A stretch of DNA of 64,000 bases from Amylostereum areolatum (Eukaryota; Basidiomycota; Agaricomycetes; Russulales; Stereaceae): positions 62,001 through 126,000 of the forward strand of contig SAXG01000051.1 of assembly GCA_012932865.1 (NCBI GenBank), in the 5' to 3' direction. The notes under the pieces are model-generated. The model searched no databases and was not told the origin of the DNA. It was given only the letters and a program-made list of their open reading frames with translations. Below, piece after piece: positions 1-10,332 of this stretch; position 1 is the first letter of the stretch; the number at the start of each line of letters is the position of its first letter. A program made the position numbers and the translations under genes.

Positions 1-870
1 TAAGTGGAAGATGTAAGACGTTGAGTCTACCGGAAGAGCCGAGGACTGTATAGGCATCTGCCAAGGTAGACGTGCATGTGAAGTCAATTCCAAAGACGGC
101 CAACACCACTGCCAGGGAGACGTCGCCACAAAGTTGTAGATAGATTGCTTCGAAAACGTACCGTCTTTATCTGCCATCGCTTCCGTGACCTCGATTGGAT
201 GGCATGAAGTCGATGAAATTCCTCATCAATGTCGAGACGCGTCCGCTTCGCACGGCGCATTTGTAACGCAGCCCTCCGAAGCCGAGATCAGTTCTTGGTG
301 CGCCGCGGTGAGATCGATATGTTTTCCATCGAAAGTATATCGCGGCGTGGGCGCCACCTTAATCGATAGTCTTTCCGTCTGGAAGCAACTCGTGAGGATA
401 TGACACGAAAACGGGGGGCGTAACACCTCAGATCATACCACGTCTTCTGACTGGCACTGAACGAGAAATACACATGCCGCCACAGATGCCTTGAGGTCCG
501 TGCACAGGAATTGTCGAGGTCACCTGCCGGGAAGAGTTTCACAGAATACGTTCCAGCAGGTAGGCTTCCGGGTATGATGCATGATGATCCATGGAGTGGC
601 ATGGAGTGGAAATAGAACGAGATGTCCGTGCGTTGGAGTCAAACCTTGTGTATTTACCCAAGCAAGTAACAGGTAATATGTGGAGAATATGGCAGTGAAG
701 AACGCACCCAAAAGTTCGACGCTCAACGTTCAACCATAAAGGAGCCCTAGCCCCTGATTGAGCGTGGAACTGATGGGAGATATACTACATGCTTGTATGG
801 CCGTAAGACACATTGGAGACCTTCCTTGGTTACAAGTAAGAGACCAAGCTTCAAGCTTCAAGAGTTGACG
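1..870. other. Unresolved left edge, possible partial gene on minus strand
   Basis: No gene can be supported firmly here. On the minus strand around 726-660 there is a short hydrophobic stretch (LLGAFFTAIFSTYYLLLAW) followed by a plausible GT donor. At 130-1 the same strand reads a second hydrophobic stretch (LAVVLAVFGIDFTCTS). They could be exons of an intron-rich membrane protein that runs off the left end. I could not join them into one frame and recognise no family. This lies upstream of the MFS gene, so part of it may be promoter. Confidence 0.25.
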
Positions 871-1144
871 AAATGACATCGGTGTTCGACGTCCGTCGTC
901 GTCCGCAGCCATTCCATTGTCCAGAGCTGACTCAGCCGCGGACGGCCAAAGCCGGGCGGCGCCCAAAACGGAACTGTCTTTGCGGAGAGCTCTTGCGGAT
1001 GTTGGACCAGCCGATACGTTCATTGAAGAGTGCATACAAGTGCATATATCCATCCTTATTCCCACATCATGTTCTTCGGACCCCTCCCTCCCCTCGAATC
1101 CTCCGGGCCCGCGTCAACCTCAAAATCTTGAACTTTAGTCCCTC

Positions 1145-3364
1145 ATGGACACCGGTATGGCTGATACTACCGAGGCTGAGTACGTATTGTCGTCGCCCAA
1201 CTCGTTCCGTCTGGGTATTCTCTTCACTTACCTTCCGATGCTAGGAAGAAAGACGTCGAGAATCCTCCCCCCGAACCCTCGTCTCGTCGTGGAACAGCGT
1301 TTTGGATGGTCTTCATCGCCAACTGGGCATGCGACTTCCTGTCTGCCCTTGACCTCGTACGTCCCTTTTCGCATCGCCCACCCGATCCAGGCAATTCAAA
1401 CCTGAGTTACTTTAGACTGCGATATCTACCGCTCTCCCAACGATAGTGGAGAAGTTGGACGGCTCGGACTTCATCTGGGCAGGGAGCGCATACGCCCTCG
1501 CTTCGACCGCCGTCCTACCCATGTGTGGCGGCCTCGTATCCATCTTTGGTCGCAAGCCGATTCTACTCATTTCTATCGCGTTTTTCGCCATCGGTTCGGC
1601 CTTGTGTGGCGCCGCACAGAACATGAATATGCTCATAGCCGGTCGAGGTATGTCTCTCCACTCGTTGTCGCATATCCGTCCATGCACATCAAAGCTAACT
1701 CGACTTTTAGCCATCCAAGGATTTGGAGGCGGCGGTTGCATATCCGTCACCGAAATTATATTCGCCGATCTGGTCCCGCTTCCTGAGCGAGGGAGCTTTC
1801 TCGGAATATCCGCTTCGTATGTTCGTCTTCACCCTTCGATGCCACATTGCTCATGTTGTTCTTAGCGTGTGGGCGTTTGCATGGTAAAAGCGGTTTCATT
1901 CTACTTGGTCACCCTGCGCTCACCTCTGTTAAAGTGCGATTGGCCCTCCCATAGGTGGTGGACTGGCCAGTTCCGGCTCATGGCGGTGGCTTTTCTTCCT
2001 CAACCTTCCTATATGTGGGATTGCAATGGCCCTTGTCATCATCTTCCTGCGGGTCAAGGCTCCGCAAGGCGACTTCCGCTCCAAGATAGGCCGCATGGAC
2101 TGGCTGTAAGCCCTCCGTTCATTCCCCAAGCTTCGCGCCTCCGGAACTGATCATCTTCGTTTGTGCAGTGGTAACATAGTCGTCATCGGGAGCACGACGT
2201 CTGTCATCATCGCGCTAACGTGGGGTGGATTACGCTTTGCGTGGGCCTCTGTGCAAGTCTTGACTCCACTATGCATTGGTCTGGTTGGAATCCTTTCTTT
2301 CTTCATTATTGAGGCGTTTTGGAGCACGGAGCCTACGGTATGGTATCTCTGTCGCCTACTTGCTCTGACGCTCACAGCTAGCATTAGGTCCCGTGGGTAG
2401 CGGTGAAGAACTGGACCTCGATGAGCGGGTATGTCACCTTTTGCCCAGCTACATCCGTATGGGTGTCTGATCCTTGTACCGCGTGGATAGATACATCGGC
2501 ACTTTCTTCCATGGGATCGTCTCCATCGCGGTCATATGTTCGTCCTCCCTGCCTCCAGATGATCACTCATTCTGACTGCTGGCTTATATCAGACTATCTT
2601 CCGGTCTATTTTCAAGCCGTCCAACTTGCATCGCCCATCGGTTCTGGCGTGGACATGTTTGGAGTTGCATTCACCGTTGCCCCCTTCGCAATCTTTTGCG
2701 GCGCAAGCATCCAGATCGCGAACCGGTACCGCCCCCAGAACTACATCGGCTGGGTCCTCACGATCGTCGGCATCGGGCTTCTCACCCTCCTCGACGAGAA
2801 GAGCAGTAGGGCGTTCTACATTGGCATCCAACTCGTCGTCGGCGCAGGCCTCGGCATGATCTGGATCGGGACGCAATTCCCCATCCTCGCCCCGCTTCCG
2901 TTCTCGAACAACGCCCACGCTCTCGCATTCTTCACCTTCATCCGCTGCTTCGCTCAGGTACGCTTAGCCGCCTCCTTCGCCGCCGGTGCTGGCTCACTGA
3001 TCCTTCTGTTCCACAGAGCTGGGGTGTGGCCATCGGAGGCGCGATCCTCCAAAACGCCCTCAACCGCCGGCTCCCAGCGGGGTTCGACGCGCAATTCCCC
3101 GCGGGCGTGCAGCTTGCGTACGCGGCCATCCCGAAGATCCGCGGGCTGGACGGACCGCTGAAGTCACAGGTGCGCACCGCGTTTGCGCGCAGCATGCGGC
3201 TCCTGTGGCAGGTGATGATTGGATTCTCGGGCGCGGGACTGCTGAGCGTGCTGTTGATGCGGGAGCTTACAATGCGGAAGGATATGGACGAGCAATGGGG
3301 GCTTCAGGAGAGGGACCGAAAGGCGAATATTGAACAAGGCGGTGAGCCTCCCGTGATGTCCTGA
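1145..3364 (+). CDS. MFS transporter, DHA2-like (14 TM) drug/proton antiporter type
   Basis: A multi-exon major facilitator, probably a plasma-membrane exporter of small molecules. Exon 1 (MDTGMADTTEAE) splices to a short cytosolic lead and TM1 (FWMVFIANWACDFLSALDL). Then follow TAISTALPTIV, the loop motif GRKPILL, and the antiporter motif C, AIGPPIGGGLA, which is only read in frame if an intron ends at the AG before 1942. The second half has long hydrophobic blocks (IGWVLTIVGIGLLTLL, LVVGAGLGMIWIG) and an SWGVAIGGAILQ block. The tail is a charged cytosolic stretch ending ...GGEPPVMS. At least eight short introns. Helix count and the DIV-type N-half fit the DHA2 family; substrate unknown. The last two exons are repeated as a fragment near 9.5 kb. 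Confidence 0.85.
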
Positions 3365-3511
3365 TGCACGAGTAGTACTCAATGTATTCGGTGAGGTTAT
3401 TGACGACAATGCCGGCTGCTTGAAGGAGGTGTGAAGAGTAGCCGAGGGAAAGGCCTGGAACGTTCTCATTCAATTGTGAACGGCGACGGAGGGGCTGTTA
3501 TAAGCACCCGT

Positions 3512-3728
3512 TACAGTCGTTTGCATATGAGATGATAATTCGCGCGGTGAAAAATCTGTTTGTTTCTGTTTGCTTGAGCCACACAAATACCATAATGGGC
3601 AAGATGTGCCTGATCCGTTGCCTGCCGCCGCTGCCGGTCGCTCCGATCTTCCGAATAAGGCGATTGTTTGGTCCGAACAAACAAGTTTTTCACGGCGCGA
3701 ATTATCATCTCATATGCAAATGACTGTA
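3512..3728. mobile_element. MITE, 213 bp, near-perfect palindrome with TA target duplication (Tc1/mariner-like)
   Basis: The element proper is 3514-3726. The left arm begins CAGTCGTTTGCATATGAG and the reverse complement of the right arm begins CAGTCATTTGCATATGAG; similarity continues for about 48 bp on each side. The dinucleotide TA flanks both ends (3512-3513 and 3727-3728), the usual signature of Tc1/mariner-type insertion. There is no room for a transposase, so it would be mobilised in trans. It sits just past the MFS stop codon in the spacer. Confidence 0.8.
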
Positions 3729-4192
3729 TCGACAAGGATCCTGAACTTTTACTGATGGGCGGTTCAGGGGCGAATATGATCGATCTGTACGTTTCTTTGC
3801 TATATTTATATACCTCCCACGAACTCAACGTACTCAACGTCAACGCCGAATGGTCATGTGTAGATGTAGCCAACAAGTCGAGTGTCCCCCCTCCTCACGA
3901 AACTGACTCGGAAGCCCAGCTACTTCGAGAATTGCGAATTCGATGGTCAAGGATCCTTGCTGCTGGACTCATGTCACGCTCTCCCTGCCACGTCCCAGTC
4001 CAAATGTAACAGAAAGCCATAAAATACGAAAGCGGTCTGCATCTTCCAAGTCGGCTATCAGTTCTTCCATCTCATCCCTCTGTTTGTTCTACTGATGATC
4101 TTTTCTGCGGGGGTGTGAAGCGGGAGACATACAGCCAGTGCGCGTTAAGAGACTAAATCTTCTCCGCGAGATGATGTTTCCAGATCCGACGC

Positions 4193-6599
4193 TAAGGCTC
4201 CAACTGTATAGTTTATGTCTAGTGAGATTGGGGTAGCTAGATAGTATACTATACTAAATAGTAAACAGACAGTAAATAGACAGTTTAGACAGTTAATGCA
4301 TCACTACTGAGGTAAAGAAGTCAGCACTGGCAGTGTAGAGTTTAGTACACATAAGCTCTAAGATAGTCTTAGCCTTTAGTAATGTGCATGCATCAGTACA
4401 TATATGGCAAGCATCTGAGAACAACTTGCACTCAACAGACATCAAGGTAGCATCAGCAATTTGTAAATTTTTGTTTTGTTGTTTTGAATGGTTGAGACCA
4501 TATTTGAGGTGTTGAGGTGTTGTCACCAGTTGTGACGTTGGCTAAACACGTGCCAACTGGGATGAGTACTCAACAATATACCAATATCTCATAAACTACC
4601 CAGGTTTGAACACAATACAAGAACTCTATGCAACAGGCTTCCCATCTCCATCAACAACATGAGCAATACCTTAGTATTTACACTTGGGACAGAATTCCTG
4701 GCTAGCTTGTTAAAACAAGTGTGACTTGGAAGTTCTCTTAGATATACTATAGAAGTTTACTTTCATACTTGGTAAATTTAGTAGGTAATTTGGTTAACTA
4801 TGCAATTACTTGTGAAATCACGACTTAGCAGATTTCGGATACATATAGTCACGTGACTCTTCAGTTATGTTGACGCTCGACACCGTGTCGTCTCTTTGTC
4901 TTCAACCACGACAATCTGTCGTTCGTTGGGGACCCGGCCTAGTCGCCGTCGCCGCCGCCTTTGTCGCTGTCGCCGCCGCCTTCGTTGCTCTTGCCGCCGC
5001 CTTCATTGCCCTCGCCCTTGCCTTTGTTGCCCTCGCCCTCGCCTTTGTTGCCCTCGCCCTCGCCTTCGTTGCCCTCGCCCTCGCCTTCAACGACTTCCCC
5101 GCCGCCCTCAGCAACCTTGCCGCCACCCTCAATGCCCACACCTGTCATCCTCCACGCCAACGCACGTGTCACCCCCAACGCCAATGCGCGTCGCCCCCAA
5201 CGCCAACGCCTTTGTCACCCCATGGTGACGCGCGTCACCCCCACCCCCCACGCCCTCGTTACTCACGCCCTTGTCACTCCCCGTGCCCTCGTCATCCGCA
5301 AGGCCCACGGCCTCGTCACCCCCCAACGACCTCACCGTCGCACTCGACGCCCACGCCCGTCGCCCTCAACGCCCGCGCCTGTCGCCCTCAACGTCCACAC
5401 CTGTTGCTCTCAACGCCAACACGCGTGTCACCCCCAACGCCGAAGCGCGTCGCCCTCAATGCTGATGCCTTTGTCACCCCCACGGCGACACGTGGCGACC
5501 CCACCCCCACGGCCACGTCACCCCCCCGCGCCCTTGTAGCCCCCAACGACCGAGCCACCGTCCTCAACGCCCACACTCGTTGCCCTCAATGCCAATGCGC
5601 CCGTCGCCCCCATGGCAACATGCGTTGTCCCCGCCGCCGACGGCCTCGTCACCGCTGACAGCTTCATTGCCCCCCACACCCTCGTATCTCCCCATGCCCT
5701 CGTCACCCCCTACGGTCTCATTATCCCCCAACGCTCACGCGCGTGTCGCCCGCCAATGCCAATGCGTGTCGCCCCCAGCGCCGATGGCTTCGTGACCCCC
5801 AATGCCAACACCTGGCTCTCGACGCCCCTGCCCCCGTTGTCTCATTGCCCGCGCGCGTCTCTCCACCCGCACCCTCGTCATTCCGCACCCTACTGCCTAC
5901 AATATTTACATTACCTAGTATGAATTGAATAGCTACATTGTTTTGAATGGAATTTGTTTTGATCCTGATAGATGATGTTTTGAATGTATTCAAACTGAGT
6001 TGAACTGTTGTACCAAGTTGCCAGCTATTACTAACCTGTATAACTGTTGGAGATTATAAGTTGTGTGTTCATTGGGTATAGATTGGCTGTTCATTGGCCA
6101 ACTCATGCATGTTGAGCAATCAGACATGGCCTGGGGACATGTTGACACGTTGGCATGTTTTGACTGTTTCGCACTGTTTTTGCACATTGTGCAACATCAA
6201 AACCAGCAAAAACATGGCTTAACAAGGTGAAACAAAATTCGACAATTTGCTGATGTAGCAGGAATTACTAAAAAATCCTGGGCCATGCACATGATGACCA
6301 TAGCATTCTAACAATTGAGCTCTAGGACCTCTGGAAATATGGAGATGGGTGCTGAGAATGACAGCTGAGATGGCTGAAAGAATCACCAGAGTTGGGCATG
6401 AGTGTAATAGGTGTAGTAGAGGCTGATAGCTTGCACCTGGTAGCACCTACGGGCATGTCACACACTGCCACTTTGGATAGGGTTTACTGTCTAGTATACT
6501 CACTACTTACTGTCTACAGCTGATGGGGTAGCTAGATAGTAAAACTATACCATATAAACAGTTTATAGACAGTAAATAGACTATAACGTTGGAGCCTTA
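4193..6599. mobile_element. Non-autonomous hAT-like DNA transposon, 2,407 bp
   Basis: Left end reads TAAGGCTCCAACTGTATAGT; the reverse complement of the right end reads TAAGGCTCCAACGTTATAGT. An identical 8-bp sequence, TCCGACGC, flanks it at 4185-4192 and 6600-6607, which is the target duplication size of hAT elements. Subterminal blocks recur in direct orientation: GGGGTAGCTAGATAGTA at 4230-4246 and 6525-6541, plus copies of CAGTAAATAGAC near both ends. The interior is AT-rich on both sides of a C-rich low-complexity block. No transposase-like frame was recognised, so it is probably a non-autonomous derivative. The superfamily call rests on TSD length and element layout only. The homologous spacer near 10.18 kb lacks it. 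Confidence 0.8.
4930..5890. repeat. C-rich, strand-asymmetric degenerate minisatellite inside the hAT element
   Basis: About 950 bp in which the plus strand is strongly pyrimidine-rich. At roughly 5005-5090 a 21-bp unit GCCCTCGCCCTCGCCTTCGTT repeats about four times; downstream the motif degenerates into irregular copies of CGCCCTCAACGCC, CGTCACCCCC and similar. A long open frame runs through the plus strand (from 4867 to 5658), but its product is just Ala/Leu/Val then Pro/Arg/His repeats. The repeat composition explains the openness, and I do not call it a gene. The minus strand has many runs of G. Confidence 0.7.
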
Positions 6600-6754
6600 T
6601 CCGACGCTGAAGCGGCGATGCAGGATCAGTAAGCGCGCGACATTCAAAATCCTACATATCTGAGGGTGACTGTCCGACGTGGCTTCCTCCCGAAGTCGAT
6701 CACACTTGCTGTCTACTCACTTCGCGCCTTCCGACGTATCTCCCGGGTAGTCTG

Positions 6755-8988
6755 ATGACTAGCGTCGCGTCTTCCCCTCCTCCCGTCGTTCTACATCTCG
6801 GTCCAACCCTCGGTGTGCTCTACCTTGGAGTTGTTTTCCCTGCGATGTCGGTCGACCGGCTACACTTCGAGGGTGAACCAGCACTGACCTCCCGACATGC
6901 GACAGGTTATACAGCATAACTTGCATCCAGACTTTCCTTTACTTCCAAACGTATTCAGGCAGGGATACCAAGATCATAAAACTGATGGTCAGCATTATCC
7001 ACTCGATGTCGCATTCAATCCTCATGTCCGCGACAGGTTCTCGTCATGCTGTGAGGAGGGCCTCCTCGAGTCGCATATTAATCATGCTTGCTAATCATGG
7101 CAATGGCGAGATAGCGCCATAGACTCTGTCCACCAGGCCTTGGTCATCCACGTAGGATATTACTATCTCATCACCGCATATGCCCAACCGGCTGCGCTCT
7201 CAGGCGTTGTTTGGTGCGTCGCGTAGCGTTGGTCTTTCGATTCCTCTGTTCTGATGGAACTGTCGCGCATCCAGGTCCCTGCTTGTATGTGCCACAGACA
7301 CACCACAGTATTCCACAACTAATCCTGGAGTTTTCACCAGGTTTCCGTATTCTTTACTGTCAGTGTTTCGATTTGATTCACCGTGGGGAACTCGAAAACC
7401 CTGATATTCTGGCCCCTTCCGGGCCGATGCAGGCGATCTCCAGTCTCATTTTTGAATCGTACGTTCAGTCCGGCACTGCCGTTCAGGCTGATCCAATTCT
7501 CGCAGATTCTTCGTGTGGCGGCTGTATCGGTGTAAGTCCTACTCTCCATAGGTGGGTGCGGAATTCTCACTGACGTTGCTCTCGCTCTGCAGTTAGCGGC
7601 GGTAACAAGTGGCTTTGTGGATTCTTGGTACGTAGCCTCCATAAATATACCGTCTACGGTTATTTACGCATAAGTTCAGTCTGCCTCGGCCATAACACAT
7701 TTCGGTACGTTAGCCACTGCTGCTCGCAACAATGGATGAGCAGACATTAACATCTGGCAATCTCTAGGAATGAATATTGGTACCTATTCTTCATGCATGG
7801 AGTGTCACGATTGGTTGCGCTTATCCTTTCTGTTCTCGTCCAGCGTGGCCTTTCCAAGTGTACGCTACAGTGATGCTTCTGCTATACGCCTGGTCTCACA
7901 GGCACACAGACTAGAAACCCCGACATTTAGCAAACTGCAGGCGTTCGGTGTATGCGGTTCTAATTTTTATACTCATCTCATTTTTCTGAATGCGCACCAA
8001 CAGGGTATCTCAGTGAGCGGATACGCCATCGAGGTGGTCACCAACTGGATTATTTCCATCTCTCTCGTCTACTATCTTTCGCGCAGCCGAACCCACTTCA
8101 AGCGGTGTGTTTATCCTCAGCCATTCCGTTTCTTTTGCGACATTGAACCGAGTCGTCGCTGGTACTTTAGCACCGATACTATGATCAATCGGCTCATAGC
8201 GTATACCGTTTCGACCGGTGGCCTCACCAGGTAAGCCGCCGCTCCTACAACTTCCGTGCACCGAGATCAAAATTATCTTCGTCCTGTCGACAGCATCGTC
8301 ACCTTGATAAACGTTGTTTCGGTGGGTTCTCTGCGTGCTGTGAAGCCAAAGTAACCACTCAATTTCTACCGCAGTTCTCTGCGTGGCCGAACGACTTCTA
8401 CTATGTATTCTTCAACTTCATGATCACCCCCTGTGCGGATTTCGCCTCATTGTCCCTTTTTTTGGCTTTCTGACTGTCTCGTCCAGTGTACAGCAACTCG
8501 TTGCTCGTGACGTACGGTTCCCGTGAACGTCACCCCTCTAATTGTTGGCTCACCGCTTGTTTATATAGTCTGAACACTCGCGACCATGTCAGAGACGCCG
8601 CCTTCGGACAGACCACGAGCGCCGGTGTACAGTCCATCCCGTTCTCGAGGATATGGCGTGGTAAGAGGACCGGCCCCGATGACAACAACACGGCCGATGT
8701 TGAATCCGCCGTGGTCAGAATTGACATCGAGACGGTGAGTGTCTTCCTGTCGAACGCGGTGCTTATTGAATACAGAGAATGCTTTAAATTCTAGCTTTGT
8801 GTCACGCAGTCGCGGACGCAAGACGCCGACAGTCGTCATATCGGCGATACTAACAGTGCCACGAAGCCGGAAGGTCTCATCGATGAGGTAAGTACGTTTC
8901 TTCGGTCATCCTTTCTTCGGCCATCCTTTTGAATAAACCTCGTCGCCGAGCGCTGATTCGCGCGATGCTTTTGCAGATGAAATTATAA
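6755..8988 (+). CDS. DUF6534-family seven-TM membrane protein, copy 1
   Basis: An uncharacterised membrane protein of a family expanded in mushrooms. Exon 1 encodes LHLGPTLGVLYLGVVFPAM. Further exons read SITCIQTFLYFQTY, DSVHQALVIHVGYYYLIT, FFVWRLYR, LSGGNKWLCGFL, YYLSRSRTHFKR and DTMINRLIAYTVSTGGLT, then the signature C-terminal block FFNFMITP and LLVTLNTR. The cytosolic tail ends with the tiny exon MKL-stop at 8977-8988. About ten short introns; one donor (GTCGGT after the first Met) is weak. In the family the function is unknown; a GPCR-like fold is often suggested from topology only. It matches its neighbour at 10.3-12.4 kb exon for exon. Confidence 0.75.
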
Positions 8989-9439
8989 TATTGGGGTAAC
9001 TTCGACCATATGAGCGTTGATGCAACTGCCACACGGTCTGCACCCGCAATCAGTGTCGCGATTCCTATTTATGAGCATCTGAGGCGTGCAGTATTGCTTG
9101 TATCTGTACATACTATTGGGTCCTGCGCCAGTCTATCAAACCTATGGATGACGGGTCGTGGAATCTATTATCTAACATATTTTAGAAGACCGGTTCGTCC
9201 GCGGTCCGCGAACCCGCGAAGCATATACGCCTTGTATCTACCACCAACACGACAGTAGAACGGCCAGCCTTGTGTAGGCTAGGCTAGGTTCAAACTCGCC
9301 ATAGCGTCTAAGGCTATGCGCATCTCCCCTTTGTCTTATCTTCCTCCAGTCCTCGCCAACACCGAGGTCATCAACTTCTCCGCAAACACACCTTTCCATC
9401 TCAAGATTGTCTCTCCGCTCGTTCTACACACACCTAATC

Positions 9440-9660
9440 ATCCACCCCGCATTCTTCACCCTCAAAGTCTCGTCCGCTGCCTTCTTCGCTACCGTTGCTG
9501 ACTCGCTGACCTCTCTGTTCCACAGAGCTGGGGCATGGCCATCAGAGGCGCGATCCTGCGGCGACTCCCGGCGGGGTTCGACGCGCAATTCCCCGCGGGC
9601 GTGCAGCTCGCGTACGCATTCAATATTCAACGTTCAACGGCGAATGGATATTTGTAGATC
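9440..9660 (+). pseudogene. Fragment of duplicated MFS transporter 3' exons
   Basis: This stretch matches the MFS gene at about 2920-3125, including the end of one exon, the intron and the start of the next: both read TCTGTTCCACAG then AGCTGGGG..GGCCATC, and the run GGGGTTCGACGCGCAATTCC is identical in both. The copy has lost the Asn-Ala-Leu-Asn codons and breaks off after GCGTACGC, jumping to sequence that corresponds to about 3830 in the first copy. It has no start, no TM bundle and no stop in register, so it is a relic of the tandem duplication. Confidence 0.8.
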
Positions 9661-10332
9661 TAGTCAGCTGTTGACACCGTTGACACTCGGACAGGAAGCG
9701 AAGATCTCCCCCCGATGGTACTAAGTACATAGCCCGATAAGCCCGGTGCTCAACATCAAAACGAGGAGTGCATGCACGTTCTTTTCCTCACGAAGACCGC
9801 ATGGCTTGGTGAGTTCCTCTCTGTTCAGTGATACTTTCACGCGCTCCCCGCCTGTATTGCACTGACCCTGCCGTTGTCGAAAATGGATGTAAGTGCAGCC
9901 AAGAGGGTCAGTATCCTCATCCCACCAGTTGTTCATCCCGATCCAAAAGTACCAGAAACAGATACCTGAAGGGTACAAAGTGCGCAAGTGGTCTGCAATT
10001 CTCGAAACAGCTGTCAATTCTTCTATCTTACCCTTCTGTTCGTCCTGCCGATGATCCTTTGGGGTTTTCTATTGCAGAGATGCAAAGTACTTTTCGGCCT
10101 ACAATGCGGTACAACCAGTGCGCGTTCGGAGTCTGAGAGACTCTGAGTTCTCCTCTCGCAATGATATTTCCCGATCTATTGCTTGAGAGCTGATGCGCCA
10201 ATGAAGTGTCGGTAGGCGTGCGATGTTCAAAATGCTTACAGGTTTGAGGGTAACCGCTCGATGCCCCCCCCCCTAAAATCACTTGCTCTTACCGTCCATT
10301 GTCTTCACCCTTGTCATCTCTCTAGCCGTCCA

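Noticed and set aside
4867..5658. 263-codon open frame on the plus strand inside the hAT element
   Set aside because: Its product is pure repeat (Ala/Leu/Val, then Pro/Arg/His) dictated by the C-rich minisatellite; no conserved motif, and other frames stay open for the same reason.
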